DNA of 64,000 nt from Boswellia sacra (taxonomy: Eukaryota > Streptophyta > Magnoliopsida > Sapindales > Burseraceae). Where the stretch lies: positions 1,364,001 through 1,428,000 of the forward strand of contig SNVD02006955.1 of assembly GCA_013180625.2 (NCBI GenBank), in the 5' to 3' direction. Position 1 is the first letter of the stretch. Every line of letters begins with the position of its first letter. Under the pieces are notes generated by a model. It worked only from the letters and a program-made list of their open reading frames with translations. It was not told where the DNA came from and did not search any database. The position numbers and the translations under genes were made by a program. Shown piece by piece: positions 13,528-26,490 of the stretch.

Positions 13528-15847
13528 AAGTAGATGTAGATACATGATAGACTTATGTAATGACTTTTCATAAAATTGAGATCAACTAAAGGATCATATT
13601 TGCTTTTCATACCCTGCAAAGCGAGTGTCGTCGGAACTGAGTTGAATCGCATTGGCTCTGAAGGTCGACAACTTGTATTTTAGTTGAACTCTACAAGGGA
13701 TCATGACAATCTTACCAAGTGGGGTTAAGGACATATATGTACCCAAATCGATACCAAACTAGTTAAGATCGTCTAAAGACGACTAAGAAAAATGCAAAAT
13801 TAGATCATGTGCATGTAGTACTTGAAAGGTTGAACAGGGAATATGAAAAGCCAAACACGCTGAGGTTTTTTATTACTAGATATAAGGTTATTCCAGAGTG
13901 AATTTGATGTCTTACAACACTTTGAACTCAATTTATACAACATATGACCCCGCTAGCAAACAAAATACACTCCTTTTTCCAATTAACTGAAGTGAATCTC
14001 TCTCTTTTACAGAAGCAAAATACTTCAATTGAGAGAATATATGATTTCTAGGGAAATGACCTTTGTCTGTTCCCTCTTCATCTCTCGCTCGAACCTTTAC
14101 TTCATTTCAGAAAGCAGGTGAGGATTTATATTTATAATTCATAATTTTTCATTTTTAACGTAAAATTATTACTGTTCCCGGAGATCAGGTTATGTGGGTA
14201 GTGGGGACAAGGGCGATGAACGTGTCCCCGTTATGGGACAGGAATGGGGATTGCCTCAAACAAAAATGGGCCTTATTTAACAATACTTGATATGGCCGAG
14301 GTTATGGGTCTTACCTTATAAGACCAGATGAAAAGACACAGCAGATGTCTGTGATGGGCTCAGCACAAATTCTCATATGAAATGAACCCTTCTGCTGATA
14401 CGCTTAAAGTTGACTTCTGGGTTCTCTCTCCATGATAAAAATGGCAAATTCTGTCCAATGCATCTTAAACTCGTCTTCGGTTAATATGAGAGCGATTCGG
14501 TAATAGATATCTTATTTCAAAATAAACAGTTCTACAATGAACAATCAATTGAAGTTTGAGATTGACGATAAAACGTCTGAGTTTAATCAAATTAAATAAT
14601 TAAAAAAACAGTGAGATAATCTATAAATCTTTGCACAATATATGCCCACCTCAATTTTTTTTTCTTTTTTTTTTTAAAGAAATTTTTATTCTCTCTTTGG
14701 CATATATATATTGTTGATCAAACATTATCTTTCTCTGCTAATTTCTGCCAGCTGCCATGAAGAAATAAATGGGAATGATTTGCCAATTCTGATTCTGAGA
14801 GCACTAATTGTTTTGTTTGTCCTATAAATTAATTTTATAAAAGCAAGAGTCCAATTGGGAAGTCACAATTGCACGTGTTCAGTCTGTGGCTGGCTGATCC
14901 TATCTATCATCTTATCGACTCTATATTTTGCCAAGTTTGATGCATGTGAAGTTATTCGGCCATGAGATTGATCAATTGGATTCTGATTAAATATAACTAC
15001 ACGAGTATGTTTTCTTTTCATGTAATACAATTATTGGGTTCTGGTAAGTATTTCGTCTCATATTCTTGAATTTTCTTACAGTGATGAAGGACAAATTTAT
15101 GTGAATTTGTGTTGCAATTATTGGTTTGTTGGTTACTTAATAACAAATGCTCAACTTGCACATATACATAAAATAATACGGTAAGGATAAGAGGAAAAGA
15201 ATAATTTAATACAATATTTGCTTCTGGCTACTTGCACCAAAGTGATAAAGCCACCAGAAATCAAGAGCTTCCGTAATCCGAAATAATACCTTGCCCTTAA
15301 AAGAGCCAGCCATATGAGCTTTAATTTATTCTCTCTCAGAATGATTAGACATTATAATCGCTCCCACAATCCACAGTGTTCCCATGTGCAGCTGTGCTCA
15401 AATCAAGTAAACAAAGCTTGAATTATCATCCATGGATTGGTCAAGCCAAGACGATTACCTAACCAAAAAAATTATTAATTTCCAGTTTTTTAAATTATTG
15501 GTTTGATACTATATCAGCTTAAGACGAAAAGTTTATTTAAATTTTATTAATCAAGGTTTTGAGACATGTTAGTGGCGGCCGATAAATTGGAAACGTGGAT
15601 TAATTTTCTGTCTCAAATAAAAATTTGAGATCATGCATGAAAGTCAAGATAAGACTGTAACAAAATTTGATGCTTTAAGCCAGCTAGGTGTAGAAAAGTA
15701 CAAGAGTCATTGTGTAAATATAAGATACATCGTTTAGATTACTAAAGATAATTGACAGATAAGCCCCTACTCAACTGCATAAAAGCTGAAGAGACATGAC
15801 CTCAGTTTGCACAACCATTAGACTTGTTTGCTAAAGAGTCTTGCAAT
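13528..15847. other. Spacer and 5' flank of the second intact dirigent gene
   Basis: Non-coding. 14370-14590 is the fourth copy of the duplication marker ('gaacccttctgctgatacgctt', then 'aaaacgtctgagtttaatc'). 14730-14900 matches the 5' flanks of copies B and D. 13640-13920 and 14940-15700 are not found in the other flanks and show no recognisable content. Confidence 0.5.
15778..15785 (+). promoter_or_regulatory. TATA box of dirigent gene E
   Basis: CATAAAAG about 65 bases before ATG 15848, in a context conserved with pseudogene B ('attgacagataagcccc' upstream). The conserved placement in two paralogues supports it. Confidence 0.55.
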
Positions 15848-16396
15848 ATGAGAGGACTTGTCGTGAAGTTCTCTTTCCTTCTTTTGCTTCTTATTACACC
15901 TCAATTGGTTTTTTGCTATAAGAATAGTTACAAATACAAAAAACCATGCAAGCAAATTGTGTTGTATTACCATGACATCCTCTTTGGTCGTACAAAAAAT
16001 ATTGCGTCCAATTCAACCGCTGCCAGAGTTACCAATGCATCGGCCGTCGGCGGCTTCCAATTCGGATCACTTATTATCTTTGATGATCCGCTGACCAAAG
16101 ATCAGAACCTCCATTCTCCTCCAGTTGCCAAAGCTCAAGGCATGTATTTCTATGATGAGAGAACTGACTATAGTACTATGTTCGCATATACTTTGATTTT
16201 CAACTCAACCGAATATAAAGGTACGCTGAGTATTATTGGGGCAGACCCTTTGGCTGCTCCGAGTCGGGATCTCTCAGTGGTGGGAGGGACAGGAGACTTT
16301 TTCATGGCTAGAGGGATTGTTACTTTCACAACACAAGCTATCGAAGGTATTGAATATTTCCGCCTCAAGATGGATGTTAAGCTTTACGAATGTTAA
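15848..16396 (+). CDS. Dirigent protein, DIR-a subfamily (copy E)
   Basis: Secreted dirigent protein of 182 residues, single exon. The signal peptide is about residues 1-23 (LLLLLITPQLVF core). The dirigent fold is complete: [89 protein letters not shown] and final MDVKLYEC. The paired Cys, the HD Asp, the two Tyr of YFYD, the Asp of GAD and the Arg of SRDLS are kept. It ends at Cys, without the terminal Tyr or Trp of its neighbours, so the disulfide Cys is the last residue. I chose ATG 15848 because the open frame further upstream has no ATG. It is the only intact member of its subtype; B and D are its decayed sisters. The partner radical and product are unknown. Confidence 0.92.
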   Translation: MRGLVVKFSFLLLLLITPQLVFCYKNSYKYKKPCKQIVLYYHDILFGRTKNIASNSTAARVTNASAVGGFQFGSLIIFDDPLTKDQNLHSPPVAKAQGMYFYDERTDYSTMFAYTLIFNSTEYKGTLSIIGADPLAAPSRDLSVVGGTGDFFMARGIVTFTTQAIEGIEYFRLKMDVKLYEC

Positions 16397-19050
16397 AAAG
16401 AGGCTACGCAGCAGACATAACAGAGTACTAATAATGTAAACTCCATCGGCTTGGTTTGATTTTCCGATATATTTATATTTTTGTATCCATTTACTGTCCA
16501 AAGCTCCTGTAGTGTGCAACAATAAGCAACTCTGATTACCAGGTTGCAAATGTGTACTTGTTTCATATTTTTCTTACATGTATTTATGTATCTCAATGAT
16601 TTGGGAATTGTAACAAACCTTCTTAATATTACTTTATGGACTGCAAACAGTTAAAACATGGACCTTCATTTTGGTGTTTAAGTGTTTAATAATTAAGTTG
16701 GGTTTGAATCATCATGGTCTGGAAGTGGAGGGCATGTTTGTTTCTTTGGTTGGACTCTACTGGCAGAAAAATTATATATTTTTTCTGAATAAGATAAGAT
16801 ATGTATTATCTTACTTTTTCTAGAATTATTTATAACCTTCTATTTCGTAACTAGTATTACTAGCTAGCTTCTAATGATGCCAGCTGCCGGATAAAGTCTG
16901 GGTCAACTGAGGAGTCCATCCCAGAGACGTACAGAGTGTTGAGAGTTTATGTATTCACTTTTAAACCTATCACAATCTATTATACCTAACACCACCAATT
17001 TTCTCACGAATGTCAAGCAAATCTTTCCAGTTTTCAGGACAAATTAAATATATAACATGACATGGTAACTCAATTTGGCATCATTGACCAGTCAGTGTTA
17101 TAAGACTTCTCTTGTGAGTTTCCTGTCATTTTCTTCCCGTTGGAATTGACCGGCTCAATTTACTGAAGTATAGTTCACTACGTCATCACCATCAGTGCTA
17201 TCTCTCTCGATCGTTTGTCCTTTCAATTCTGAAAATTCTAACACGCTTTCTCCTTCCAAATTCCTTCCTTGGAATATACGCATAACAACAACGATTGCTC
17301 TATATCCCAGTGGAAAAAAAATAAAAATAAAAATAACTAATTAACAAGTATGATTTCATAGAACGAATTCCTTGACAATTAGTGAACATTGTATCAAGCT
17401 TGTTATTTGGTTCAATATCATATACGTATTTTACCAGTCCAATATTGCAATACAGAAAAGTTCTGGGATTTGAACTAGAGATTTTTTTTTTTTTTAAATA
17501 TAGATGAAACCTTTAATTGGTGTTTAGAGAACCTTTAATTGGCATTGAGAGTAATTGATACTTTCACATGTGAGCATATATAAAATATATTCATAATTAC
17601 TTGATATGAACATGAAAGTAAAAAAATAATGGCCGGTATGCTGCCTTGCTTTTCACCTACTATTGTGAGGGACCTATTTTGTGCTGAAGAATTTCTAAGG
17701 GATTGGTGTTACAATATCTTAATGATTTAACCAAGGGACGCTCAAGTATTCTTTTAGAATTGAATATTAAAGCATCGACTTAATGAAGATTTTGAAGGAC
17801 ATTAATTAGGAACTCACCTACCATGTACCAGCAAACTTCTCTATAATCAGTAGAAACCACCAACCACTAAAATTCAAAATCAACACCTAACCCCACCAAT
17901 CTTCCACCAAATAGAATCCAAAAATGGTGAAGATGATACAATTATGGGACCACCATCCATATTTTCAGACTAAAAATCCAAAACTCTCTATTTATTTAAA
18001 CTCATGCCGAGAATCTGCCCAAGCCCATCTGACTATTTGTTAATTTGAATACTTTTTCTCTGCATATAATTGCTTGTTTAGAGGGAGGACCTGCACGGCT
18101 GTACTTTATATTTTTTTGAGACGAGTATAAATAACATGTATATGAGTTGGCTGTTGAGAAATGAAAAGAGGTTTTCCAAGCCTGAACGAATTAATTAATG
18201 GTACTGTCAAGACCAAATTAATTCAATATTAATTCCAACAACTCTTGGATTGTTGTTAATGTTATTAAATCCAAAGACTAAGAAGTCAGTAATCACCGAC
18301 TTTGAATGCTTAAACATTAATGTCTATTTTGAGATTAATCAATTGCACTCACAATCTCTATCAATTCGGGTTTTTTTTTTTTTTCCCTTCTTGCGTTTAA
18401 GCTTTCTTTCAGTGACCTAATCATGCTTTTTTATTGGCCCATTTTAAAATTTTTTTAATGCAACAAGTAAACAATAACCTAATTAATTTGCCCGTGCAAG
18501 TTATAGCTTACGGAAAGGTTATATAAAATTAAGGCTTTGAGATCATCAAGTCAGGATTAACGGAGGGTTTGGTTGCAGAGATTCCTTAAACCATGTTATA
18601 TTTTGTAACGAGAGGGGATTTGATTTATTTATAATTTTAAATAATTTGTTTTTAAATAAATTGAAAGAAGAATTTGAGGGGCATCCACGGAAGTTACTCA
18701 GAACTCAACTTCACTTTCGCAAATGAATGTTATCAAGTTTACTCGGCTGCTGACACATGATTGATTGTTGTACAAATTTGACTTGTCAGCCAATGACTCC
18801 AACGACTTCTTTCTAGGGCAAGATGGAAAAATTACCTTCAAATACATTCAAATAAGTACCTTTCCATATAAACCTTTAAACCTTTTGAAGAATATTTGGA
18901 ACCAGAAGACAATACGAAAGGGAATCTCCTCTAATTTGTCTCTTTCATTTGGAGTATTTAGTTACCGTCCATGGTTTCCTTTACCAATAATGTATTTACT
19001 CACTTACATTAATAGTATTAATTAAATTAACCATGCAATATTATAATTTC
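16397..19050. other. Spacer without recognised genes
   Basis: The first 200 bases are the 3' UTR of dirigent gene E and are echoed at 9301-9430 and 10021-10110. The rest is AT-rich, with homopolymer runs at about 17489 and 18370. An AC-type motif (ACCTACC) is at about 17817. A frame at 18765-19025 resembles nothing I know. No transposon ends were recognised. Confidence 0.5.
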
Positions 19051-19380
19051 CATTTTGGTCAACACAATAATTTTCAATATTCCAAGCCAGTTGGTAGAGC
19101 ACAAGGCATGTCCATGTGCGACACCGACATCACCTTCACTCCTTGGCTAGACTTTTCGTTTGTTCTTAACAGGCGCGACCACCACCAACTCCATGGGCCG
19201 CGGCAGCTTATATTTCTTTGGAGCTGTTGCAATTTTGGTCAAAGCTAGCCAGAGACTCTCTTGTGGTTGGTGGCAGCAAAGGAGATTTTTCATGCACCGT
19301 GGCGTGCCACGGACCACGATAATGACGGATGCACTTTAAGTCGGCGGCGCCTTGATATCAAATTCTATGAATGCTGGTAA
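19051..19380 (+). pseudogene. Dirigent gene remnant (copy F, DIR12/13-like)
   Basis: Reads as broken pieces of the right-hand dirigent subtype. HFG is followed by NNF...KPVGRAQGM, with about 10 residues ([10 protein letters not shown] region) missing. Then comes WLDFSFVLN, a scrambled stretch, RDSLVVGGSKGD with FFM one base out of frame, and finally DIKFYECW before TAA at 19378-19380. The ECW ending groups it with the genes at 25664 and 27907. The N-terminal third is absent and at least two frameshifts are present. Confidence 0.82.
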
Positions 19381-19707
19381 GATTTTGAGGGCTGATATTA
19401 ATATAGTGTTATGGAAATAAATAATTCAATAGTGGAGATTAGGTCTTGTATGCCCATTATAAAAAGTTTTCATAAAAACATATCAAGTAATCAAGTGGGA
19501 AGGATAGGCAAAAAAATTCTCATAAAATATATTGAGTAATTTACTGGGAAGGTTAGGCAAATAAGTGCTCATCGTTTTGTGTTTTAAAAGGTGTTTCATA
19601 AAGAGAAAATACTAAATGAAGTTCATGTTTACTAATTTTGAGCACTAATGTCTCTTTTTACTAAAACGTTTTGAGCACCATTGATAATCATAATATTGGC
19701 ATGACTC

Positions 19708-19810
19708 TAACTGCTTCCAAAAATTACGGGTGGAGTAACTGCCTCCAAAAATTACGAATCAAATAACCACCTCCAAAAATTGCAGGTCGAGTAACTATTC
19801 CAAAAATTAT
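19708..19810. repeat. Short tandem repeat, about 27-bp unit, four degenerate copies
   Basis: Unit centred on 'taactgcctccaaaaattac' followed by a variable 'gggtggag/gaatcaaa/aggtcgag'. Four diverged copies lie in a row. Non-coding. Confidence 0.75.
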
Positions 19811-19907
19811 GAATCTAATATCACCTGACATTTAAAAGTAACAGGATTATCCAATGAGAGGATGACATCTGCGAGTGACATTTTAGGAAGATAAAATGTG
19901 CAATTAG

Positions 19908-20022
19908 ATGAAGACACGTGTTAAAGGTTGATGGCCAGGGTTAAAGATGTAAGTTACAGGCTCTAAGATGAAGCCACATATTAAGGATTGATGGTCAATA
20001 TTAAAACTCCGAACTGCATGTT
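19908..20022. repeat. Imperfect tandem duplication, about 56-bp unit
   Basis: Two adjacent copies built on 'agatgaagacacgtgttaaa' then 'ggttgatggcca', and 'agatgaagccacatattaag' then 'gattgatggtca'. They diverge by about a quarter of positions. Part of the LTR-like stretch. Confidence 0.6.
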
Positions 20023-20837
20023 CTGCCTATAAATAGAGGTAAAATTGGCTAGTAAAGGATTCTAATCCTTGAAAAAAAATCTTAACTCCCTCTATACACT
20101 TTCCCACTTATTCTTTCTCTTCTCTGAGATTTTTCACCTAAAAGTTAACATCATACTGACTTGATCATTGGAGGGTTAACACCGATAAAAAATCCGGGCT
20201 ACTCTAACTTTGCTTTTATTGTAGTAAGAGCACAACTCAAGGAAGGGCTTGTAAATTGCTGATTGAAGGAATCATTAGAGGAGTGGAGTTCGTATTTTTG
20301 AACAATTGGTTGTGAGCAATTGATCGGAGTAACCGCAAGAAGAGTGGCGGTAAGATTCACAAGCAATTGATGGCAAGCTAACACAAGGGAAGAGAAGGTT
20401 TGAATAGTGATATGACATTGCAGACATAACTTAGTGCTCAGAAACATTTCACATGCACGAAGACTAGCTATAAGTAGATCAATTATTGTTCAAAGTATGC
20501 AATTTGCTTTATGAGCACCATGATGAGTTGTTTTTGGCTTGAGATTTGAAGTTCGTTTAATTCTTTATTGGATTTGAATCTTTTAAAGAAGAATTATAGA
20601 GATAAAACATGCTTGTGGGAGTTTGGATGTGATTAAGCTTGATTAAATGTTTTCATTGTTCATTTGAGGGCATAATAGTCATTAAACCTAGCTCTTCATC
20701 TATCGATTTGTGATGCGTTGCTCGTAGTGTTGGTCAAAATTATTGTATCAACATATAGCTAGCAAGTTGTCGTGTTTAGCCTAGCTAAGTGAAAATATAT
20801 GTCGATTGTCTTATTTGTTGGTTTTGTGAAAATAATA

Positions 20838-21512
20838 CACAATGGGCATGTTTGATGCGCCGCATTGGATAGCATACGGACGGGAGATTGTATAAAAGAA
20901 ATTTAAGCTGTGTTTGGTGCAACTCGAAGCTTAGATAGCATAGGAAAATAGCGCATAACAACCGCATAAAATGAGCTGAAATTATGCAGTGCTCCAGCAT
21001 GTGTAAAGGGCGCATAAGTGTGTGGGTGCAGTATGATGATTATCTTTTGTGGTGGGGCCTAACATATTAAAGTAATTATACTATATTATATTATTAAAAA
21101 AATTAATTATATAATTTTGTTTTTTTAGATTTTGCCAATAAATTTAGAAACATAAATAAATAAATATTTAGAATATATAGTTTATTAAATATTTATATTG
21201 AATCAATTACTTTAATATAATTTATTAAATAGATTAATAAAAAATTCAATTATTTTAATAATTTATTTATTATAAATAATTATTAAATTATTAAATTTAA
21301 AATATTTATTATTTTGAATTATTATAAGAATTTAATATAATCCATACAGTCTTTTATCAAATATTAATATTATTCATAATTTGTATAATACAATAACAAA
21401 TCAAACATAGTATAGAGTTTACTTAATCATATTTAATACAATTCAACACAATACTATCTAATATAAAAAATATTATACTGTACCATACGGTTGATCAAAC
21501 ATGCCCAATGTG
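20838..21512. mobile_element. MITE with terminal inverted repeats, 675 bp
   Basis: The left end CACAATGGGCATGTTTGAT (20838-20856) and the reverse complement of the right end (21494-21512) match at 18 of 19 positions. If the element starts at GGGCATG, the flanking bases are AAT on both sides. This fits a 3-bp target duplication and a PIF/Harbinger-like origin. The interior is AT-rich with no transposase frame, so it is non-autonomous. A related, more decayed element follows at 21724. Confidence 0.75.
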
Positions 21513-21723
21513 ATGTAGTTAAATCAAGTTTTTGTGTGTGTTTTATTCCACTTGAGTAATTATTAGACATGGACATGCTTTTACTATCAAATTTAATAAA
21601 TTTCTTTCCAAGTTTTATAATCTTACATCCCATAGTCAACTTCAAAAAATCTAACCAATTAAACTATGAAAATGAATAAGAATATTGTCTAATTATAGTA
21701 AACTTTCATTTACTTATACTTTC

Positions 21724-22335
21724 GGGGCATATTGATTGACTGTATTGAATAGCATAAAGAGGCGCAATTGTATAATTTTAGTTTTAACCCATGTTTGGTT
21801 TGACATCGAGGAGGATTGCATTGGATAATGAAGCGTATAGGAACGCATAATTTGGCGAAATTTTTTTCCCATGCCTTACCTTGGGTTTACGTTGGATAAG
21901 GGCTGATGTGTATTAAAAAAATATTATATTTCCTTTGCGCGGCCAACATTTGACACAAATTCAATATAAATAATGTCATAAATATTTGATGTTATTTAAA
22001 TATAATCAATAAGAGTATAACTAAATATAATTAAAATAATTTAAAATTTATCACATTAATTAATTAATATATATATATTTAAATAATTAATTATACATAA
22101 AAAATTCATATATAAATAATTTTAAAATTTACTTTTTATGTATTTAACTTTTATCTATATTTATATTAATTAATCTAAAGAGAATTTGAATTTATCTAAT
22201 TATAATTTTGTTTTATCCAATACTATACTAAATACAGTATAGTGTTATATCTCATCCAAACTTATCATGTACTATCTCATCCTATCTTATCCAAAGTAAC
22301 TAATATAATCCAATATGGTTCACTAAACATATCAT
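21724..22335. mobile_element. Second, diverged MITE of the same family
   Basis: Its left end (GGGGCATATTGATTGACTGT, then ATTGAATAGCAT) parallels the left end of the 20838 element (GGGCATGTTTGAT..., then ATTGGATAGCAT). The order of inner motifs (attgtata, gtttggt, gcgtat/gcgcat, cgcataa) is also shared. The right end near 22300-22335 (CAATATGGTTCACTAAACAT) is an imperfect inverted copy of the left. No coding capacity. Confidence 0.55.
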
Positions 22336-25300
22336 AGAAGTATATATAAAAGTAGGAGGAGGCGCAGAAGATTTATAAATATATCCTACAAGTCAATTTT
22401 TTTGCAATGATGTTTTCAATTAGTAGATTATTGGTTTGATGTTGCCTTGAAAGATGAAAAAAGAAAAAAGAAAATGGGCTTCTCGCGATTACAAATTATT
22501 GGTTTGATGTTTTCAGCCCTAATCTTTTATCTCATTAGCCTTCATCTTTTATTTGATGAGAGTATAAATATAATTTAAACTATCATTTATTAAAGTCGAT
22601 TTAATTCGAAATATATTCATGGTAAGCTTTAATTAAATTATCATTTAACTTTAATAGCATCTATTTTTAATCTCATTAGTCCCTACCTTTTATTTTATAG
22701 TAAACTTAATTAAATCATCATTTAATTTGTAATTAAATTATTATTTAGGAGGTTAAATTTTTTTCAATATTTTGTAATGGTTGCATTTCTTAAATTTAAA
22801 CAATACAATCAATGATACAAAAAGAAATTAATGGTTTTAACATTAAATAATTGTTTCTGTTTATATTATTAAAATTCTCAAAGTTCATATAAAAAAATTA
22901 ATCAAATATTTTTTAGTTTTGGTGTTGGAAAGAGAGAGAGAGAAAACAAAAATAGATGATTTGGTGTTCAATTTAACTCAGGGATAATGTCACAAACCTC
23001 CCCTACCTTTAGGCTTTATTTCACCAACAAAGGCTTTTTTTTTTGCATTTTTCGTAAATTTAGTCCCTAGGTTTTGGAACTACATTCTCTCTTCTGTTAA
23101 AATCACCATTAGATGGCATTTTCTTTTCGTCCAAATATTTTACAATTACTTAAATGCCCTTCAAAACATTCTTAAATTAAATATTGAAATAAAAAGAAAT
23201 AAAAAATTTAAAAGCACCCCCAAAACAAGTTAAATCACAAACATTGCCCCTAAAAATATCCTGTCACCAACACCACAAACCCAAAATCCAATCCAACACC
23301 CCACCCCTCCATCAAGCGCCTGAATCGAACGTTTTGTGATTTGATGTCTTTGTTTTCAATTAGATTTAAGATTATGTGATTGATTTTGAATTATTTTAAA
23401 TTTTAAAAAGGATATGTGGTTGATATTTAATATAAAATGTATTGAAAAATGTGCAGAACTGAAAATAAGATTAGATTAAAAAACGAACACAGGTTGGGCT
23501 TCTCGCAATCTAACAGGTAGGTAGCACAGCTATATGCCCAATTTCAACCCATTAACCCCTTCCAGGAAAATATTAGCCCAAGTGGAGGCTTCTTGAGAGT
23601 TAATGAGATGATAGGTTCAATATTCCCCATGAAAAAAAAAAATAAAATAAAAAAGAAATAGGAAAGAATTCAATCATTGCGCCTGGAGAATGTTTTGTTA
23701 GATTTCGGAAAGCAATAATGATTCTAGCTGGATAACCAAATTCGTTTTACAATTTGATTTGACCTCATAACAGTAAGTCGTTTACAGCCCTTAGTTACTG
23801 TTGCAATGCAAGAACTATAATGAGGTAATTATTAACTTTATTAGAGCATATATTATCGTTAAAAAAGATTATCTTGTACCGATCCACTAACAAATTCAGA
23901 TCGTCCCAGTTTGCTTCGTCATGATTTGATCCTTCTAATGTTAACTCAACAAGTCGGGTACTGCCTAATTGAGTACCAAAAAAAAAAAAACTATTATTTT
24001 TCCTTTAAATTACTTTTGTCTATATTGATTATCCATGTCCGCATACTAGAAAATACTCGGGTGAGCCAGACTCACTGACTTATTTCGTTGATGCGGTGAG
24101 ACCATTAAAATATCAATAGTCACAATATAATACAAAGACAGCAAACAAAAAAATACTTACATAAGACAGACAAATCACCTCACAATACTGAAATGGTATG
24201 TCAAGTTACTAATATTAAGTCATTTAACAGAAGAAGTTATTTTTTATTTTTTTTAATTCTTTTAACTACTTATGATCGCTTGTCATCGTTTCATTGAATG
24301 AGATTGCTGAATTATCTTCTATTTCTTAATTTTTTTTTATCATTTTATAATTGTGAGTTGGTATGTCTATCTCATGTAAATCTTTCTCAAGCAAAGCAAA
24401 TAAATAAAACCCGATTTTTACTCCTAATTTTTTTCAACCTGCTTTTTTAGTTAAAACATTTTCTCTCCCGATCTTCTCTCTTGCTTATATTGTCACCACC
24501 ATCTTGTTGATTGCTGATCTCTAAACTGTTGGCCATTAATCATTCTGAACCACTGGCCTCACCTAAGAATATATTCTCTCAAACTCTTTAAACTTAATGT
24601 TATGGTTTTATCACCTGTTTTAACATTTTTTTAATCAACGAACAGTCTATGCAGTCTCCTTTGTCTATAGCTTTCACATATAATGATAAATAAATCTGAT
24701 CAGACAAAAAAAAAAAAAAAGTGGACAAACAAATAAGAGAAAAATGGATGAGTTAAAGAGAATAATTAACAAAAGGCATTGAGAAAAAAATAGTAGAGAA
24801 GTTCTTGTAAGATCAATGGAGGGTTTTATATCCTATTATTTAAGAATAGTAAGAAATTTAAGAATCAAGTGTTGAGAATATTTTAATGAGCGAAATTCTT
24901 TGAATTTCAAAATAAGATAAAGAAAGATATTAGAGGGATTAAGAAGTTTTTTTTTTTTTAAAAGGAAAAACTTAAATTTAGGAATAAATTAAAAGTGAAA
25001 CTTAAATTAATAATGAATTGGTACTACATGACAATTTATAATTTGTTGGACATACCACGTAAGCAAACTAAGGTGGTATGCTGGGTGTACACAAGTATTT
25101 CTCACGGATAGTCGATAATGCAGGATTTCATCATCATTTTTGCTCGGAAAGATTAGTTTTATCACAGAATTATTAACCTGATTGCAACATCTGATCAATG
25201 TTATTTATTAATCGTCCAAAAGGGTTAAACAATGATTATCAAGAAAATGAAACTAAAACATTAATTTCTCTCGTGGCTGAGCTTTCATATTAAAATTAGC

Positions 25301-25663
25301 AGCAGACTGGAAGGGATCAAAAAGTTATTTCATTACTCTGTTCAGTTATGGAAACATTATTAATTTGGTCACCGAATCACATGAGCATCGAATCTTTGTT
25401 TTAGTCGTAGAGATGAAGCAAACAAAACGTAGTAGTTCAATAGATAAGAAAGGTAAAGTTGCTTTAGGTAGAGTCACCAATAATCCCTTCAAAGCTAAGC
25501 TTATAAAGTGCAATGCAAATCGCCAAATAATTAACAACAAGAAGAACTCCTATATAAGAGTATTAATTTTTCTAATCAAATTAATCCCCCTTGCCTCAAA
25601 GCAATCATAATTCATTCTCTGCTGCATTCCTATCAACCTTTTAATCATCCATTGGTATCTAGC
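22336..25663. other. AT-rich spacer before the right-hand dirigent pair
   Basis: No gene found. 22978-23160 ('cacaaacctcccctacctt', 'tttagtccctaggttttgg') is wording I associate with a widespread dispersed plant repeat, so it is probably a transposon fragment. Several poly-A or poly-T runs occur (23632, 23980, 24706, 24949). The last 150 bases hold the promoter of the next dirigent gene. Confidence 0.45.
25551..25558 (+). promoter_or_regulatory. TATA box of dirigent gene G
   Basis: CCTATATAAGAG about 110 bases before ATG 25664, giving a predicted 5' UTR of about 80 bases. Confidence 0.5.
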
Positions 25664-26230
25664 ATGATGGATGCCAAAAGGCTAATAATAGTTCTCTCAC
25701 TTCATTTCTTCCTACTCTCAATATCGTCTGCTGCAATCCCATCAAAAGTCCCGGCTAGACACCCTTGTAGAAGGCTAGTCTCTTACTTCCATGACATTAT
25801 TTACAACGGCAAGAACTCTCACAATGCAACTGCAGCCATCGTGGGTGCACCATCTTGGGGCAACAAAACAATATTGGCAGGCCAAGACCATTTTGGTGAT
25901 ATTGTTGTGTTTGATGATCCCATTACTCTAGATAACAATCTACATTCAACCCCAGTTGGTCGTGCCCAAGGCTTCTACATTTATGACAAGAAAGAGATAT
26001 TCACTGCTTGGCTTGGTTTCTCCTTTGTGTTCAATTCCACAGAGCATAAGGGAAGTATAAACTTTGCTGGGGCTGATCCATTGATGAACAAGACTAGGGA
26101 GATTTCGGTGATTGGTGGAACTGGTGACTTCTTCATGGCTAGAGGAGTTGCCACCTTGATGACCGATGCCTTTGAGGGGGAAGTTTATTTTAGGCTTCGC
26201 GTTGACATTAAATTGTATGAATGTTGGTGA
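25664..26230 (+). CDS. Dirigent protein, DIR-a subfamily (AtDIR12/13-like, copy G)
   Basis: Secreted dirigent protein of 188 residues from one exon. Arabidopsis relatives of this subtype (DIR12/DP1) act in seed-coat neolignan formation. That role is family knowledge, not visible here. Signal peptide about residues 1-24 ([13 protein letters not shown] core). Dirigent motifs in order: [120 protein letters not shown] and terminal YECW. AtDIR6 residues Asp (HD), Tyr-Tyr (YIY), Asp (GAD) and Arg (TRE) are kept. The insert [11 protein letters not shown] between GAP and HFGD separates it from the left-hand genes. ATG 25664 is the first in frame; ATG 25667 follows directly. Confidence 0.93.
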   Translation: MMDAKRLIIVLSLHFFLLSISSAAIPSKVPARHPCRRLVSYFHDIIYNGKNSHNATAAIVGAPSWGNKTILAGQDHFGDIVVFDDPITLDNNLHSTPVGRAQGFYIYDKKEIFTAWLGFSFVFNSTEHKGSINFAGADPLMNKTREISVIGGTGDFFMARGVATLMTDAFEGEVYFRLRVDIKLYECW

Positions 26231-26490
26231 CTATAATAACACCAAATCATTTCCACTTCGTGAATTTTCAAGTCTAGTTTAATTTCTTGTTCTAAGTTTC
26301 ATCGATGTAACTTTATATAAGATCAATTTAACCTTGAGTATTGGAATTGGATATATAAGGATTCCTTATCCTTTGCACTTAACGAAATGTAGTTATTTTA
26401 ATAATTCCTGATCACCCCTCACATTCACCGAACATTATCAATTAGTGATGAATCCACCTAAATGTGGCGTTGTTTATTATAAAATTATAA

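Larger units (their letters stand above)
19381..20837. other. Repeat-rich spacer, possible solo LTR
   Basis: Contains three sets of short direct repeats (about 19467-19580, 19708-19810, 19908-20022). It also has a clean promoter-like 'cctataaatagaggtaaaa' at 20028, and a downstream stretch rich in 'ttgatca/ggttaacaccgataa' phrases. This arrangement resembles the U3-R part of a plant retrotransposon LTR, but I could not fix TG...CA ends or a target duplication. No reverse transcriptase or integrase frame is visible. Confidence 0.35.

Noticed and set aside
18765..19025. An 86-codon open frame before dirigent remnant F
   Set aside because: Starts and ends in AT-rich spacer, has no signal peptide or known motif, and is not joined to the remnant.
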